Made by a program: the position numbers and the translations under genes. Below, piece after piece: positions 53,467-61,972 of a DNA stretch of 64,000 nucleotides (positions are counted from its first letter, which is position 1; each line of letters starts with the position of its first letter). The stretch comes from Pseudomonas cremoris (lineage in GTDB: Bacteria > Pseudomonadota > Gammaproteobacteria > Pseudomonadales > Pseudomonadaceae). The notes below the pieces were generated by a model that saw only the letters and a list, made by a program, of their open reading frames with translations, did no database searches and was not told where the DNA came from. The stretch covers positions 1 through 64,000 of the forward strand of contig NZ_JAAXCY010000009.1 in the NCBI RefSeq assembly GCF_014230465.1, in the 5' to 3' direction.

Positions 53467-55548
53467 TTGCGCAATCTCAAGACTGCATTACTGCTGGCTG
53501 CGCTGCTGTTATTCGGCAGCGGCGCACTGCAAGCCGCGACTGCAGCGGCACCTGAACCCGCCGCGAAACCTGAGTTGTTGGTAGAGGGTGGCCTGCTCGG
53601 GGCCATTAGCTCCAGCATCGACGATGTGCAGGACAAACTCGACCTCAACCAGAACCTCATCGATGCCTGGCGCTTGCGCGCCGACCGGGCGGCGGATGAG
53701 GTCGGGCGGCTGGTCGACCAGACTTCCGAGCGCTCGCCATGGAGCGTGGCTGGCGACTTCCTGCTGTTGTCCGGTGTGTGGATCGGCGCCTTTGCCGTGT
53801 TGACCCTGCTAGGGCGCTTTCTTGTGCAACGCTTGAGCCGGGGCGGGTTTGTCGCGCAGCGCCAACGCTTGCGGGCGGTGCTTGGCTACGTGGTGCCCTA
53901 CACGATTCCTGCGTTGATTTGCCTTCCGCTTACGCTGTCAGCCAGTCACTTTCTTGCGACGTCGGTGGGGCGTGCGCTGGCGCTGTGTTTTGCCTACGCC
54001 ACCAGCAGCGGTATCTTTTCCACGTCGATGCTGTTGTGCGTCATCGTCATGTTCAACGTCGGCCACAAGCGTCCGGCGGTACAGATTATTCGCGACTACT
54101 GCCCCAAGCCGCTGTTCCTGATTGGCTTCCTCGCCGCCCTGAGCGATGCGCTGACCAGCCCGCAGATTGCCCGTCAACTGGGTGGCAATATCACCAGCAG
54201 TATCGCGGTGTTTACCGGGCTGTTTGCGGCGGTGATCTTTGGGGTGTTGGTGGTGCGCCTGCGCCGCCCGGTAGCCCATCTGATACGTAATAGACCGTTG
54301 GCCCAACGCCTCAAACACCCGGCGTTGCAACAGTCGCTGCGGGTGTTTTCCGGGCTGTGGTACTGGCCGATCCTGCTGATGGTGCTGGTCTCGGCAATCA
54401 ACCTGATCGGCGCCGGCGACGATAACCAGAAAGCCCTGCGTTGCGCGCTGTTTACCACCATTTTGCTGATCGGCACGGTGTTCCTCAGCACTGTGCTGCA
54501 GCACCTGTTCAAGTCCCGCAGCCAAGTGGCGATCCAGCGCAGCAGTGCCTACAAGGAACGTTTCCTGAGCCTGTTGCACGCGATTCTGCGCATCGTCATG
54601 GCCATCGCGTTTATCGAGATTCTCGGGCGGATCTGGGGTGTGTCGCTGTTCGAGTTTGCCCAGCGCAATTCGGTGGGCCGGGCGATCAGCGACTCCCTCA
54701 GCAGCATCGGCCTGATCCTGCTGATGACCTGGTTGTTCTGGGTGGTGCTCGACACGGCGATCCAGGAAGCGCTGAAACCGCCGGTGAACAAGCGCTCCAA
54801 CCGCCAACCGAGCACTCGGGTAAAAACCATCCTGCCGCTGGTGCGTAACGCGGTGAAGATCATCCTCGTGGTGATCTGTGCGATCACCACCATGGCCAAC
54901 CTGGGGATCAACGTCGCGCCACTGCTGGCGGGTGCCGGTGTGGTCGGCTTGGCCATCGGCTTTGGCTCGCAGCAATTGGTGCAGGACGTGATCACCGGTT
55001 TGTTCATCATCATCGAAGACACCTTGTCCATCGGCGACTGGGTGGTGCTCGACTCCGGCCATGCTGGCACCGTCGAAGGCCTGACCATTCGCACCTTGCG
55101 CCTGCGTGACGGCAAAGGCTTTGTGCACTCGGTGCCGTTTGGGCAGATCAAGGCGGTCACCAACCAGTCGCGGCAATTTGCCTATGCGTTCTTCTCGGTG
55201 CAGTTCACCTATGACACCGATGTGGACAAGGCCGTGGAGCTGATTCGCGAGGCGGGGCAGTCGATCCGTGACGACGTGTTCCTCAAATACAACCTGCAGG
55301 GGCCGCTGGAGGTGTTCGGCGTCGACAAGATGGACCTCAACGGCGTGGTGCTCACGGCGCAGTTCCGCACCGTGTCGGGCGGGCAATACGCGGTAAGCCG
55401 TGCGTTTAACCAACGGCTGAAAAAGCTTGTGGATAACTGTGACGAGGTGCAGTTCGCGCAGACTTATCCACAGCAGGTCCTGGTGCCTGCGCGAGTGCCC
55501 CTCGAGCATGAACCTGCGGAGGCGGGCGCGAAGATAGTTAATCCGTGA
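53467..55548 (+). CDS. MscS-family mechanosensitive channel (large, YbiO-like)
   Basis: A 693-aa inner-membrane channel that would open under membrane tension in osmotic downshock. It has a signal peptide (about 1-24), a periplasmic part, about ten membrane segments from residue 95 to 430, and the MscS core (about 455-680). The pore helix GAGVVGLAIGFGSQQLVQD and the beta-domain IEDTLSIGDWV are typical. The start is TTG at 53467 with AAGGAG 9 nt upstream. It lies 59 nt after the vWA-like gene and may belong to the same transcript. Confidence 0.85.
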   Translation: MRNLKTALLLAALLLFGSGALQAATAAAPEPAAKPELLVEGGLLGAISSSIDDVQDKLDLNQNLIDAWRLRADRAADEVGRLVDQTSERSPWSVAGDFLLLSGVWIGAFAVLTLLGRFLVQRLSRGGFVAQRQRLRAVLGYVVPYTIPALICLPLTLSASHFLATSVGRALALCFAYATSSGIFSTSMLLCVIVMFNVGHKRPAVQIIRDYCPKPLFLIGFLAALSDALTSPQIARQLGGNITSSIAVFTGLFAAVIFGVLVVRLRRPVAHLIRNRPLAQRLKHPALQQSLRVFSGLWYWPILLMVLVSAINLIGAGDDNQKALRCALFTTILLIGTVFLSTVLQHLFKSRSQVAIQRSSAYKERFLSLLHAILRIVMAIAFIEILGRIWGVSLFEFAQRNSVGRAISDSLSSIGLILLMTWLFWVVLDTAIQEALKPPVNKRSNRQPSTRVKTILPLVRNAVKIILVVICAITTMANLGINVAPLLAGAGVVGLAIGFGSQQLVQDVITGLFIIIEDTLSIGDWVVLDSGHAGTVEGLTIRTLRLRDGKGFVHSVPFGQIKAVTNQSRQFAYAFFSVQFTYDTDVDKAVELIREAGQSIRDDVFLKYNLQGPLEVFGVDKMDLNGVVLTAQFRTVSGGQYAVSRAFNQRLKKLVDNCDEVQFAQTYPQQVLVPARVPLEHEPAEAGAKIVNP

Positions 55549-55635
55549 CGGTTGCGCTACAAACCCGCAAAATGCAACGATTCTGGCAAATACTTAAATA
55601 GCCATCGTTCCAAACTGACCGGGCCTGCTCAATCT

Positions 55636-56520
55636 ATGCGAATGCGCCTTATGTTACTGGGCGGCGGGAATGCCCTCGGGCAGGCGCTGATTCGCCTCGG
55701 TGCAGAGGAAGACATCGGTTTCCTCGCACCCAAACCGCCCCAAGACGGCTGGGATGCCGCGAGCCTCACCCAATTGCTCGACGACACCCGTCCCGATGCG
55801 TTGATCAATCTCGCCTACTATTTCGACTGGTTCCAGGCCGAAACCGTCAGCGAGACCCGGCTGGCTGCGCAAGAGTTCGCCATCGAACGCCTGGCCGAGC
55901 TCTGCCAACACCACACCATCACCTTGCTGCAACCGTCCAGCTACCGCGTGTTCGATGGCTCCCGTGCCACCGCCTACAGCGAGAAGGACGAGCCGGTGCC
56001 CCTGGGCCTGCGCGGCCAGGCGCTATGGCGGATCGAGCAAAGCGTACGCGCCACCTGCCCGCAACACGTACTGCTGCGGTTTGGCTGGTTGCTGGATGAC
56101 AGTGTCGACGGCACCCTGGGCCGCTTCCTGGCGCGGGCCGAGAGGCCGGATGAGTTGCTGATGGCGGATGACCGTCGCGGCAACCCGACGCCGGTCGACG
56201 ATGCGGCACGGGTGATCATCTCGGTGCTCAAGCAGCTTGATTGCGCGGCGCCGTTGTGGGGCACCTACCATTACGCCGGCCAAGAGGCGACTACACCGTT
56301 GGCGCTGGGCCAGGCGATCCTCACAGAAGCGCGCAGCTATCACCCGCTGGCGATCGAATCCCCTACCGCCCAGGCCCATGCGGCACGGCCGGATGCCAGC
56401 GATGAGCCGCAGCACGCGGTGTTAGCGTGTAAGAAAATCCTGCACACCTTTGGCATCAAGCCACGGGCATGGCGGGCGGGGTTGCCGGCGTTGCTGGATC
56501 GCTTCTACCGGCATACCTGA
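55636..56520 (+). CDS. RmlD-like sugar-nucleotide reductase homologue
   Basis: A 294-aa protein with an N-terminal Rossmann start (MLLGGGNALGQALIRLG) and the plan of dTDP-4-dehydrorhamnose reductases (NLAYYFDW, SSYRVFDG, RFGWLLDDS). It is not next to other rhamnose genes, so its substrate is unknown. The start at 55636 is chosen; an in-frame upstream extension to 55552 has no family similarity, and the second ATG at 55642 is also possible. A REP pair follows its stop. Confidence 0.7.
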   Translation: MRMRLMLLGGGNALGQALIRLGAEEDIGFLAPKPPQDGWDAASLTQLLDDTRPDALINLAYYFDWFQAETVSETRLAAQEFAIERLAELCQHHTITLLQPSSYRVFDGSRATAYSEKDEPVPLGLRGQALWRIEQSVRATCPQHVLLRFGWLLDDSVDGTLGRFLARAERPDELLMADDRRGNPTPVDDAARVIISVLKQLDCAAPLWGTYHYAGQEATTPLALGQAILTEARSYHPLAIESPTAQAHAARPDASDEPQHAVLACKKILHTFGIKPRAWRAGLPALLDRFYRHT

Positions 56521-56538
56521 AGAAATAGAGATCCAAAT

Positions 56539-56626
56539 GTGGGAGCGGGCTTGCTCGCGAAGGCGGAGTGTCAGTCAACAGATTCATTGACTGAACCACC
56601 GCTTTCGCGAGCAAGCCCGCTCCCAC
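56539..56626. repeat. REP pair (REPIN-like), arms pointing outward
   Basis: GTGGGAGCGGGCTTG... (56539-56561) and its exact 23-nt reverse complement (56604-56626). A second stem lies inside (TCAGTCAA 56571-56578 / TTGACTGA 56587-56594). The REP core is the same as at 46193 but the two arms are in the opposite arrangement. It lies between convergent genes. Confidence 0.9.
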
Positions 56627-56656
56627 ACTGGTTTTATGCTGCTGGTTAGATCTGGG

Positions 56657-57355
56657 TTAGAACTTGTAACCGATACCCACCATGTAGACCATCGGGTCCA
56701 CGTCCACATTGACCTTGGCGCGAGTGCCTTGGCCCAGCGCGTTGTTGTCCACGGTGGCCTTGGTGCTGATGTCGATGTAGCGCGCCTGGGCGTTGATCAT
56801 CCACTTGTCGTTGATCATGTAGTCCGCGCCGATCTGTGCGGCCCAGCCCCAGGAGTTCTCAGCCTTGAAGTTGCTGAAACCTTCGCCCTGTGCGCGGCTG
56901 CCGACGTGTTCGTCGTAGATCCAGGTGTAGTTGATACCGGCGCCCACGTACGGTTGGAAAGCGGACTTGTTGTCCAGCGGGTAGTACACGACGCTCAGGG
57001 TTGGCGGCAGGTGTTTCAGGGTGCCGAGCTTACCGTTGGCGGCGCCGAGGGCGGTGCCCTTGATCTTCACGTCATGCTCGAACGGCGTGGCCGCCAGCAG
57101 TTCGATACCCACGTGATTGGTGAGCATGTAGGCGAAGTTCAGGCCCAGTTGGGTGTCGCTGCTCATGGTCGCCTTACCGCCCAGGTTGGTGCCCGCCAAA
57201 GGGCCCTGGTCAACCTTGACGTGGCCGCTGTCGGCCTTCGGGTTAACGGTGATCGCGCCCGCGCGAACCAGAATGTCGCCCGCTTCGTGAGCGTATGCGA
57301 CTGGGGCGACGAGGGCTAGCGCGAAGAGGGACGCGCCGAGCAGAGACTTGTTCAT
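56657..57355 (-). CDS. ompW: OmpW-family outer-membrane protein
   Basis: A 232-aa eight-strand beta-barrel that may pass small hydrophobic compounds. It has a signal peptide (about 1-22, ending AYAHEAGD). The N-terminal AGDILVRAGAITVNPKADSG, the LPPTLSVVYYPL segment and the terminal aromatic GYKF are OmpW features. In E. coli, OmpW is controlled by oxygen through FNR; a similar site is present upstream here. Confidence 0.92.
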   Translation of the reverse strand: MNKSLLGASLFALALVAPVAYAHEAGDILVRAGAITVNPKADSGHVKVDQGPLAGTNLGGKATMSSDTQLGLNFAYMLTNHVGIELLAATPFEHDVKIKGTALGAANGKLGTLKHLPPTLSVVYYPLDNKSAFQPYVGAGINYTWIYDEHVGSRAQGEGFSNFKAENSWGWAAQIGADYMINDKWMINAQARYIDISTKATVDNNALGQGTRAKVNVDVDPMVYMVGIGYKF

Positions 57356-57391
57356 GGGAGCTCCAAAGGACGTTTAAAAGTTGTACGTCCA

Positions 57392-57432
57392 ATGGTAAAG
57401 ATCGTTCCATTCGGTCTTTTGACTCAGCTCAA
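57392..57432 (-). promoter_or_regulatory. Candidate Anr/FNR box and -10 of ompW
   Basis: On the minus strand TTGAG-CTGA-GTCAA (57432-57419) matches TTGAT-N4-ATCAA at 8 of 10 positions. TACCAT (57397-57392) lies where a -10 box would sit if the Anr site were centred at -41.5. Confidence 0.4.
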
Positions 57433-57449
57433 TGAAAGGGCGATCAGCG

Positions 57450-57977
57450 CTATTCCGGCAGTTCGTAGATGTAAATCTTGTCGGCATCCATCTGGTAACC
57501 GGCATCGGCCAGTTCGCTGCTGGACGGTTTGACCTGCAGCGCGCCTTCGATCCAATACGGCTGGTACAGCTCATCGAGTTTCACCCCGACTTCGCTTTTG
57601 ACATGCACGATTTGGTTCGACGGTGGCGGTGGCACATGGATGCAGGCGCCGAAATACGGCACCAGCAAAAACTCTGTGGTGCGCCCGTTTTCACCCACCT
57701 CCAGCGGCACGATATACCCCGGCAGGCGGATGTGCTGGCCATCAAGACCTTGCACCACCGGTGCGTGTGGCATCTCCTGCTTGGCTGGCGGCGCCGATTC
57801 CAATGCGCCGGCGATACCGGACAGGTCATGCAACGGTTGCATGTTCGGCACTTCCGGCATGGCATCCGGTGGGATCAGTTCCGACCAAGTCAGCTCCTTG
57901 GGCTCGGCGGCCCAGGCGGGCAGGGCGACCAGCAGAAACAGTGCAACGAGTGCGCGACGCATCAAAGCCTTCCTCAT
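57450..57977 (-). CDS. DUF3299 periplasmic protein of the zinc locus
   Basis: A 175-aa protein with a signal peptide (about 1-24, ending PAWAAEP). The core GYIVPLEVG ... LLVPYFGACIHVPPPPSNQ (about 88-125), with a Cys and a His, is the DUF3299 signature. It overlaps the ABC permease gene by 4 nt (ATGA). The location in a Zur-type operon suggests it helps handle metal in the periplasm; its exact role is unknown. The longer open frame to 58082 lies within the permease gene. Confidence 0.8.
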   Translation of the reverse strand: MRKALMRRALVALFLLVALPAWAAEPKELTWSELIPPDAMPEVPNMQPLHDLSGIAGALESAPPAKQEMPHAPVVQGLDGQHIRLPGYIVPLEVGENGRTTEFLLVPYFGACIHVPPPPSNQIVHVKSEVGVKLDELYQPYWIEGALQVKPSSSELADAGYQMDADKIYIYELPE

Positions 57978-59239
57978 AAACGTATGGACAGGCCGTCGGC
58001 CAGGGATTGTCGATAGGCGCGCCACGCGGGCACGCTGCCCATCAACAACGCTGCGGCCAGGATACCGGCGAGCAGCGTCCATTCATATTCGCTGGGCCAC
58101 GACATCGGCAAGTCCAGACCGTAGTTGGCCTGCAAATACCCGCGCGAAGCGGCGATGCACACGTAAAGCAACCCTACGCCCGCCACCACGCCGGAGAGCG
58201 CGAGGGCGAAGGCCTCGAAGATCAGCAACGTTGCGATATGCCACGGACGCGCGCCTACCGAGCGCAGGATCGCCATCTCGCGGCGGCGTTCGTTGAGGCT
58301 GGTAAGGATCGCCGTGAGCATGCCGATCAGGCCGGTCAGCACCACGAACAGCGAGATCACGAACAGCGCTTTTTCGGCGGTGCCCATCATGCTCCACAGC
58401 TCTTGCAGTGCCACGCCCGGCAGGATCGCCAGCATCGGCTCGCCACGGAACTCGTTGATTTCCCGCTGCAGGGCGAAGGTGGAAATCTTGTTGTTCAGGC
58501 CGAGCATGAACGCGGTGATGGCCTGCGGCGTGAGGTCCATATTGCGCGCCTGATCGGCACTGATACGGCCTTTGCCCTGGGCGGGCACCCCGTTGTGCCA
58601 GTCGATATGGATCGCTTCCATGCCGCCCAGGCTGATATGCAGCGTGCGGTCCACCGGCGTGCCGGTACGCTTGAGAATGCCGACCACGGTGAACGGTTTG
58701 TCATCGTGCTTGACCAGGCTGACTACCGCCACGCCGTGGGCCAGCACCAGCTTGTCGCCCAGCTTATAGTGCAGCGCGTCGGCGACTTCGGCACCGAGCA
58801 CCACTTCGAACGGGTCGGTGGCGAAGGCACGACCGCTGGCCAGTTCGAGGTTCTGCTTGCGGCCGTACTGGTAGTGCTCGAAATACGATTCGTTGGTGCC
58901 CATCACCCGGTAGCCGCGATGCGAGTCGCCGAGGGAAATCGGGATCGCCCATTTCACCTGCGGGCTGGCGGCAAAATGCTCGAAGCTGTCCCAGCGGATG
59001 TTGTTGGTAGCATTGCCGATGCGAAACACCGAATACAACAGCAGGTTCACCGAGCCGGAGCGGGCGCCGACGATCAGGTCGGTGCCGCTGATGGTGCTGG
59101 CGAAACTGTTGCGCGCCTCGACGCGCACGCGCTCCACTGCCAACAGCAGGCACACCGACAGGGCAATGGCGAACGCGGTGAGGATCGCGGTAAAGCGGCG
59201 GTTAGCCAGGCTGGCCATGGCTAGACGAAACAGATACAT
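57974..59239 (-). CDS. ABC transporter permease (FtsX/MacB type) of the zinc locus
   Basis: A 421-aa permease with one N-terminal membrane segment (about 17-36), a large periplasmic domain, and three C-terminal membrane segments (about 284-415). This is the FtsX-like plan of LolCE/MacB proteins, not of ZnuB. The start at 59239 (MYLFRLAMASLANRR) is 1 nt after the stop of the ATPase gene. With the ATPase and the His-rich protein it forms a zinc-linked system conserved in P. aeruginosa next to the cnoX-like gene. Whether it moves zinc itself or a zinc ligand is unknown. Confidence 0.82.
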   Translation of the reverse strand: MYLFRLAMASLANRRFTAILTAFAIALSVCLLLAVERVRVEARNSFASTISGTDLIVGARSGSVNLLLYSVFRIGNATNNIRWDSFEHFAASPQVKWAIPISLGDSHRGYRVMGTNESYFEHYQYGRKQNLELASGRAFATDPFEVVLGAEVADALHYKLGDKLVLAHGVAVVSLVKHDDKPFTVVGILKRTGTPVDRTLHISLGGMEAIHIDWHNGVPAQGKGRISADQARNMDLTPQAITAFMLGLNNKISTFALQREINEFRGEPMLAILPGVALQELWSMMGTAEKALFVISLFVVLTGLIGMLTAILTSLNERRREMAILRSVGARPWHIATLLIFEAFALALSGVVAGVGLLYVCIAASRGYLQANYGLDLPMSWPSEYEWTLLAGILAAALLMGSVPAWRAYRQSLADGLSIRL

Positions 59240-59240
59240 C

Positions 59241-59951
59241 TCAAACCTCTGCGGGCGTGGCGGCGCGATTGAGTTCGGCCAGCGACAGGTTGCGGTCGAA
59301 CAACGGCGCCAGGCTCTGGTCATGGCTGACGAACAACAGGCTGGCGCCGGCCTCACGGCATTCGGCGAACAACAGCTGAATGAAGGCTTCGCGAGCGTCG
59401 TAGTCCAGGGCTGATGTGGGTTCGTCGGCGATCACCAATTCCGGCTGGCCGATCAACGCACGGGCAGCGGCCACACGTTGCTGCTGGCCGATGGAGAGCG
59501 AATCGGCACGGCGTTCCAGCAAGTCTTTATCTTTCAAACCCAGGTGCGCGAGCAAGGTTGCGGCGGCCTGGTCGACACTGCCGTGGCGTTGCTTGGCGCG
59601 TTGCGCACGCAATTTGGAAAAGTGGCACGGCAACTCGACGTTCTCGCGCACCGACAGGAACGGCAGCAGGTTGAACTGCTGGAAGATATAGCCGGTGTGG
59701 TCGACACGGAACCGGTCGCGGGCACCGGCCGAGAGTTCGGTCAGTTCCTGGCCGAGCAGGCGGATGCTGCCTTGGCTGGGCTTCTGCACACCGCCCAGCA
59801 GCCCCAGCAGCGTGGTTTTGCCACTGCCGCTCGGGCCTTTGAGAAACAGGGTTTCCCCCGCGTCCAGGCGGAACGCGGGGATGTCCAGCAACTGTGGGTG
59901 ACCGGGCCAGTTGAAGCCCAGGTCAGACAGTTCAATCAGTGCTTGGGTCAT
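59241..59951 (-). CDS. ABC transporter ATP-binding protein (LolD/MacB type) of the zinc locus
   Basis: A 236-aa cytoplasmic ATPase that powers the neighbouring permease. It has Walker A GPSGSGKTT (about 38-46), signature LSIGQQQR (about 150-157) and Walker B LVIADEPTSALD (about 170-181). It lies 6 nt after the His-rich protein gene and 1 nt before the permease gene. Confidence 0.9.
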   Translation of the reverse strand: MTQALIELSDLGFNWPGHPQLLDIPAFRLDAGETLFLKGPSGSGKTTLLGLLGGVQKPSQGSIRLLGQELTELSAGARDRFRVDHTGYIFQQFNLLPFLSVRENVELPCHFSKLRAQRAKQRHGSVDQAAATLLAHLGLKDKDLLERRADSLSIGQQQRVAAARALIGQPELVIADEPTSALDYDAREAFIQLLFAECREAGASLLFVSHDQSLAPLFDRNLSLAELNRAATPAEV

Positions 59952-59957
59952 GGGAAC

Positions 59958-60557
59958 TCAGAATTTCAGGGTGGCTGCTGTGGCCGTCGCTTCAACACCT
60001 TGCTGGCCGCTCGGGCCGATCAGTTGTACCTGAATTTTCTGGGTGGCGGGGAAGGTCTTGAACACCTGGGTCAGGTCGAGGTTGCTCAGCGCAGTCGGCG
60101 TGGCGCAGGTGAACTGGTAGTGGGCGTGGATTTCGCTGTGGTCGTGATGGTGCTCGTGGGCGCCGTCTTTGGCGTCGTGATCGTGGTCATCATCATCGTC
60201 ATGGTCGGCTTCGGGTTTGTCACCGAACAGCGGGCTGTTGAGTTCCTGGCTGCTGACTACGCAACCGGCGCCTTTGGGCAGGTTGAACAGGGCCAGGGGG
60301 TTCTCGAGCTGTTTGCGTGCGGCAGCAACCTTGGCTTTATCGGCCGGGGTGGTGGCCAGGTGTTCGAAGCCCACCAGGTTCATCGCCGGGCTGTCCAGCT
60401 CCAGCTCCAGGGCCTGGCCGTCGAGTACGGCATTGAGGCGCCCGACACCATGTTCGTGGGCACCAAGGCTGCCGTGCTCATGTTCATGCTCATCGGCGGC
60501 GTGGGCAATGGCGAGTGGCAGCAGGGCAAACGGCAAAGCAAGCAACAGACGGCGCAT
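59958..60557 (-). CDS. His-rich periplasmic zinc protein (DUF2796, ZrgA-like)
   Basis: A 199-aa protein with a signal peptide (about 1-21) and two histidine clusters. One is at about 24-36 (EHEHEHGSLGAHEH) and one at about 119-146 (with DHDHDAKDGAHEHHHDH). It has two cysteines (99, 151). DUF2796 proteins such as ZrgA of Vibrio take part in zinc uptake. It is the first gene of the operon behind a Zur-type site. The ATG at 60557 has GGAG 8 nt upstream; the frame is open to 60806 but that part has no family features. Confidence 0.85.
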   Translation of the reverse strand: MRRLLLALPFALLPLAIAHAADEHEHEHGSLGAHEHGVGRLNAVLDGQALELELDSPAMNLVGFEHLATTPADKAKVAAARKQLENPLALFNLPKGAGCVVSSQELNSPLFGDKPEADHDDDDDHDHDAKDGAHEHHHDHSEIHAHYQFTCATPTALSNLDLTQVFKTFPATQKIQVQLIGPSGQQGVEATATAATLKF

Positions 60558-60584
60558 GAGAAGGCTCCAGAACATGAAGGTTTT

Positions 60585-60603
60585 GTTATGTGATCTTATA
60601 ACA
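60585..60603. promoter_or_regulatory. Zur-type zinc box
   Basis: TGTGATCTTATAACA (60589-60603) differs at one base from TGTGATATTATAACA, the core of the E. coli znu Zur site as I recall it. It is embedded in the dyad GTTAT-N8-ATAAC (60585-60602). It lies 28 nt upstream of the His-rich protein gene, in the divergent region shared with the gene at 60689. Confidence 0.7.
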
Positions 60604-60688
60604 ATAGTTCGCAGAGTTTGACCGCCCGCTTGGCGTTGCGCAAGCCGCATGGGAGCATGCCTGTCAGAAATGTGCAGGAGGAAGGACG

Positions 60689-61030
60689 ATGTTGAGAATT
60701 CGTGGAACCGTCGGCGACCTGCCGGTGGACTTGACCGTGGAGCTGGACGACGGTGATTGGGCGCGCCTGGGTGCGCAGTTGCAGGCTGCGCCAGTGCCCA
60801 GCGCACCGGCGGTGGTGCCGGCCAAGCAGGATGAGGACCTGTGGCAGAACGCCCAGGACCTACTGCGCAAAGCCGGGCAACTCAGCGGGCTGGAATTACT
60901 GGACCAGTTGGAGGGTTTGGCCGGTGATGCCTCGGCGGGCAAGCGCCTGTTGGTGCGCCTGCGCCATAGCGCCAAGGTGAAAGTGGCCAGCGGCGGGGAT
61001 ACGCCGCTGTACAGCTGGATCGGCGATTAG
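60689..61030 (+). CDS. Small conserved hypothetical protein
   Basis: A 113-aa protein that I do not recognise by function. It is probably cytoplasmic. The N-terminal part (MLRIRGTVGDLPVDLTVEL) looks like a beta-strand pair, followed by an Ala/Pro linker (about 33-46) and a helical part (about 50-95). A GGAGGAAGGA ribosome-binding site precedes the ATG. A gene of this kind sits at the same place in P. aeruginosa. Its stop overlaps the stop of cnoX on the other strand by 2 nt. Confidence 0.7.
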   Translation: MLRIRGTVGDLPVDLTVELDDGDWARLGAQLQAAPVPSAPAVVPAKQDEDLWQNAQDLLRKAGQLSGLELLDQLEGLAGDASAGKRLLVRLRHSAKVKVASGGDTPLYSWIGD

Positions 61031-61899
61031 TACAACGCAGCGAACAGCTTGCGGCGGTACACCGTGACCAGCGGGTGGTCATTGCCCAGCAACTCGAACA
61101 CCTGCAGCAACGTCTTGTGGGGCAGGCCTTCGCTGTAGCTGCGGTTGCGGATAAACAACTTGAGCAAACCTTCCAGCGCCGCATCGTACTGCTGGCGCGC
61201 CAGTTGCTGGATGCTCAGTTGATAGGCCGCTTCATCGTCTTGCGGGTTTTGCGCCAGACGGCTTTTCAAGTCGGCAGCGTCCGGCAGGTCGGCAGCCTGA
61301 CGCAGAAAGGTGATCTGCGCCTTGGCGCCGGCGAGTGCGGCTTTGTGCTCGTCGCTCTTCACGGCGTCGAGCACGGCCTGGGCTTCGCCCAACTCACCAC
61401 GTTCGGCCAGGCAGCGTGCATACAGGATCAGCGCCGCAGCGTTGGTGTTGTCCTCGCCGAGCAAGGCCACCAGCACCGCCTCGGCATCGCTGATGCGACC
61501 GTCAGCAAACAATGCTTGCGCCTGCTCCAACGGGTCCGCCGCCGCCGGTGGTGGCATCTGTACATGCGGCTCCAACATCGCCCGAACCGCCGACTCCGGC
61601 TGCGCCCCGGCAAATCCGTCCACCGGCTGGCCATCCTTGAACAGCACCACCGTCGGCAGGCTGCGAATACCAAAGCGCGCGACGATATCCTGTTCGGCCT
61701 CGCAATCGACCTTGGCCAATAGCAGCTCGCCCTGATAACTCTCGGCAACCTGCGCCAGCAACGGCATCAACGCCTTGCACGGCGCACACCACTCGGCCCA
61801 GAAATCCACCAGCACAGGTTTGTGAAACGAATTCTCGATCACCGCCTGGTCGAACGTGGCAGTGGTGACATCGAAGATATACGGCGTGGGCTCACTCAT
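61027..61899 (-). CDS. cnoX: Chaperedoxin CnoX (YbbN), thioredoxin fold plus TPR
   Basis: A holdase that protects proteins under oxidative stress and hands them to folding chaperones. The 290-aa protein has a thioredoxin domain (about 1-110) with the site WCAPCK (Cys38, Cys41) and TPR-like helices (about 120-285). The two-cysteine site suggests redox activity, unlike the E. coli protein, which lacks the first cysteine. It is tail-to-tail with the gene at 60689. Confidence 0.87.
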   Translation of the reverse strand: MSEPTPYIFDVTTATFDQAVIENSFHKPVLVDFWAEWCAPCKALMPLLAQVAESYQGELLLAKVDCEAEQDIVARFGIRSLPTVVLFKDGQPVDGFAGAQPESAVRAMLEPHVQMPPPAAADPLEQAQALFADGRISDAEAVLVALLGEDNTNAAALILYARCLAERGELGEAQAVLDAVKSDEHKAALAGAKAQITFLRQAADLPDAADLKSRLAQNPQDDEAAYQLSIQQLARQQYDAALEGLLKLFIRNRSYSEGLPHKTLLQVFELLGNDHPLVTVYRRKLFAALY

Positions 61900-61972
61900 G
61901 GGGCGTCTCGAATAAAGCGGGAATGGGGGGAACTATAAGGGCTGGCGAGTGCTATCGGAAGCGGCTTGGCGT

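Noticed and set aside
49550..55548. Zorya-type defence system, because of OmpA-like and membrane proteins together
   Set aside because: There is no MotA-like ZorA, no helicase or nuclease partner, and the OmpA domain is on a lipoprotein rather than on a MotB-like protein.
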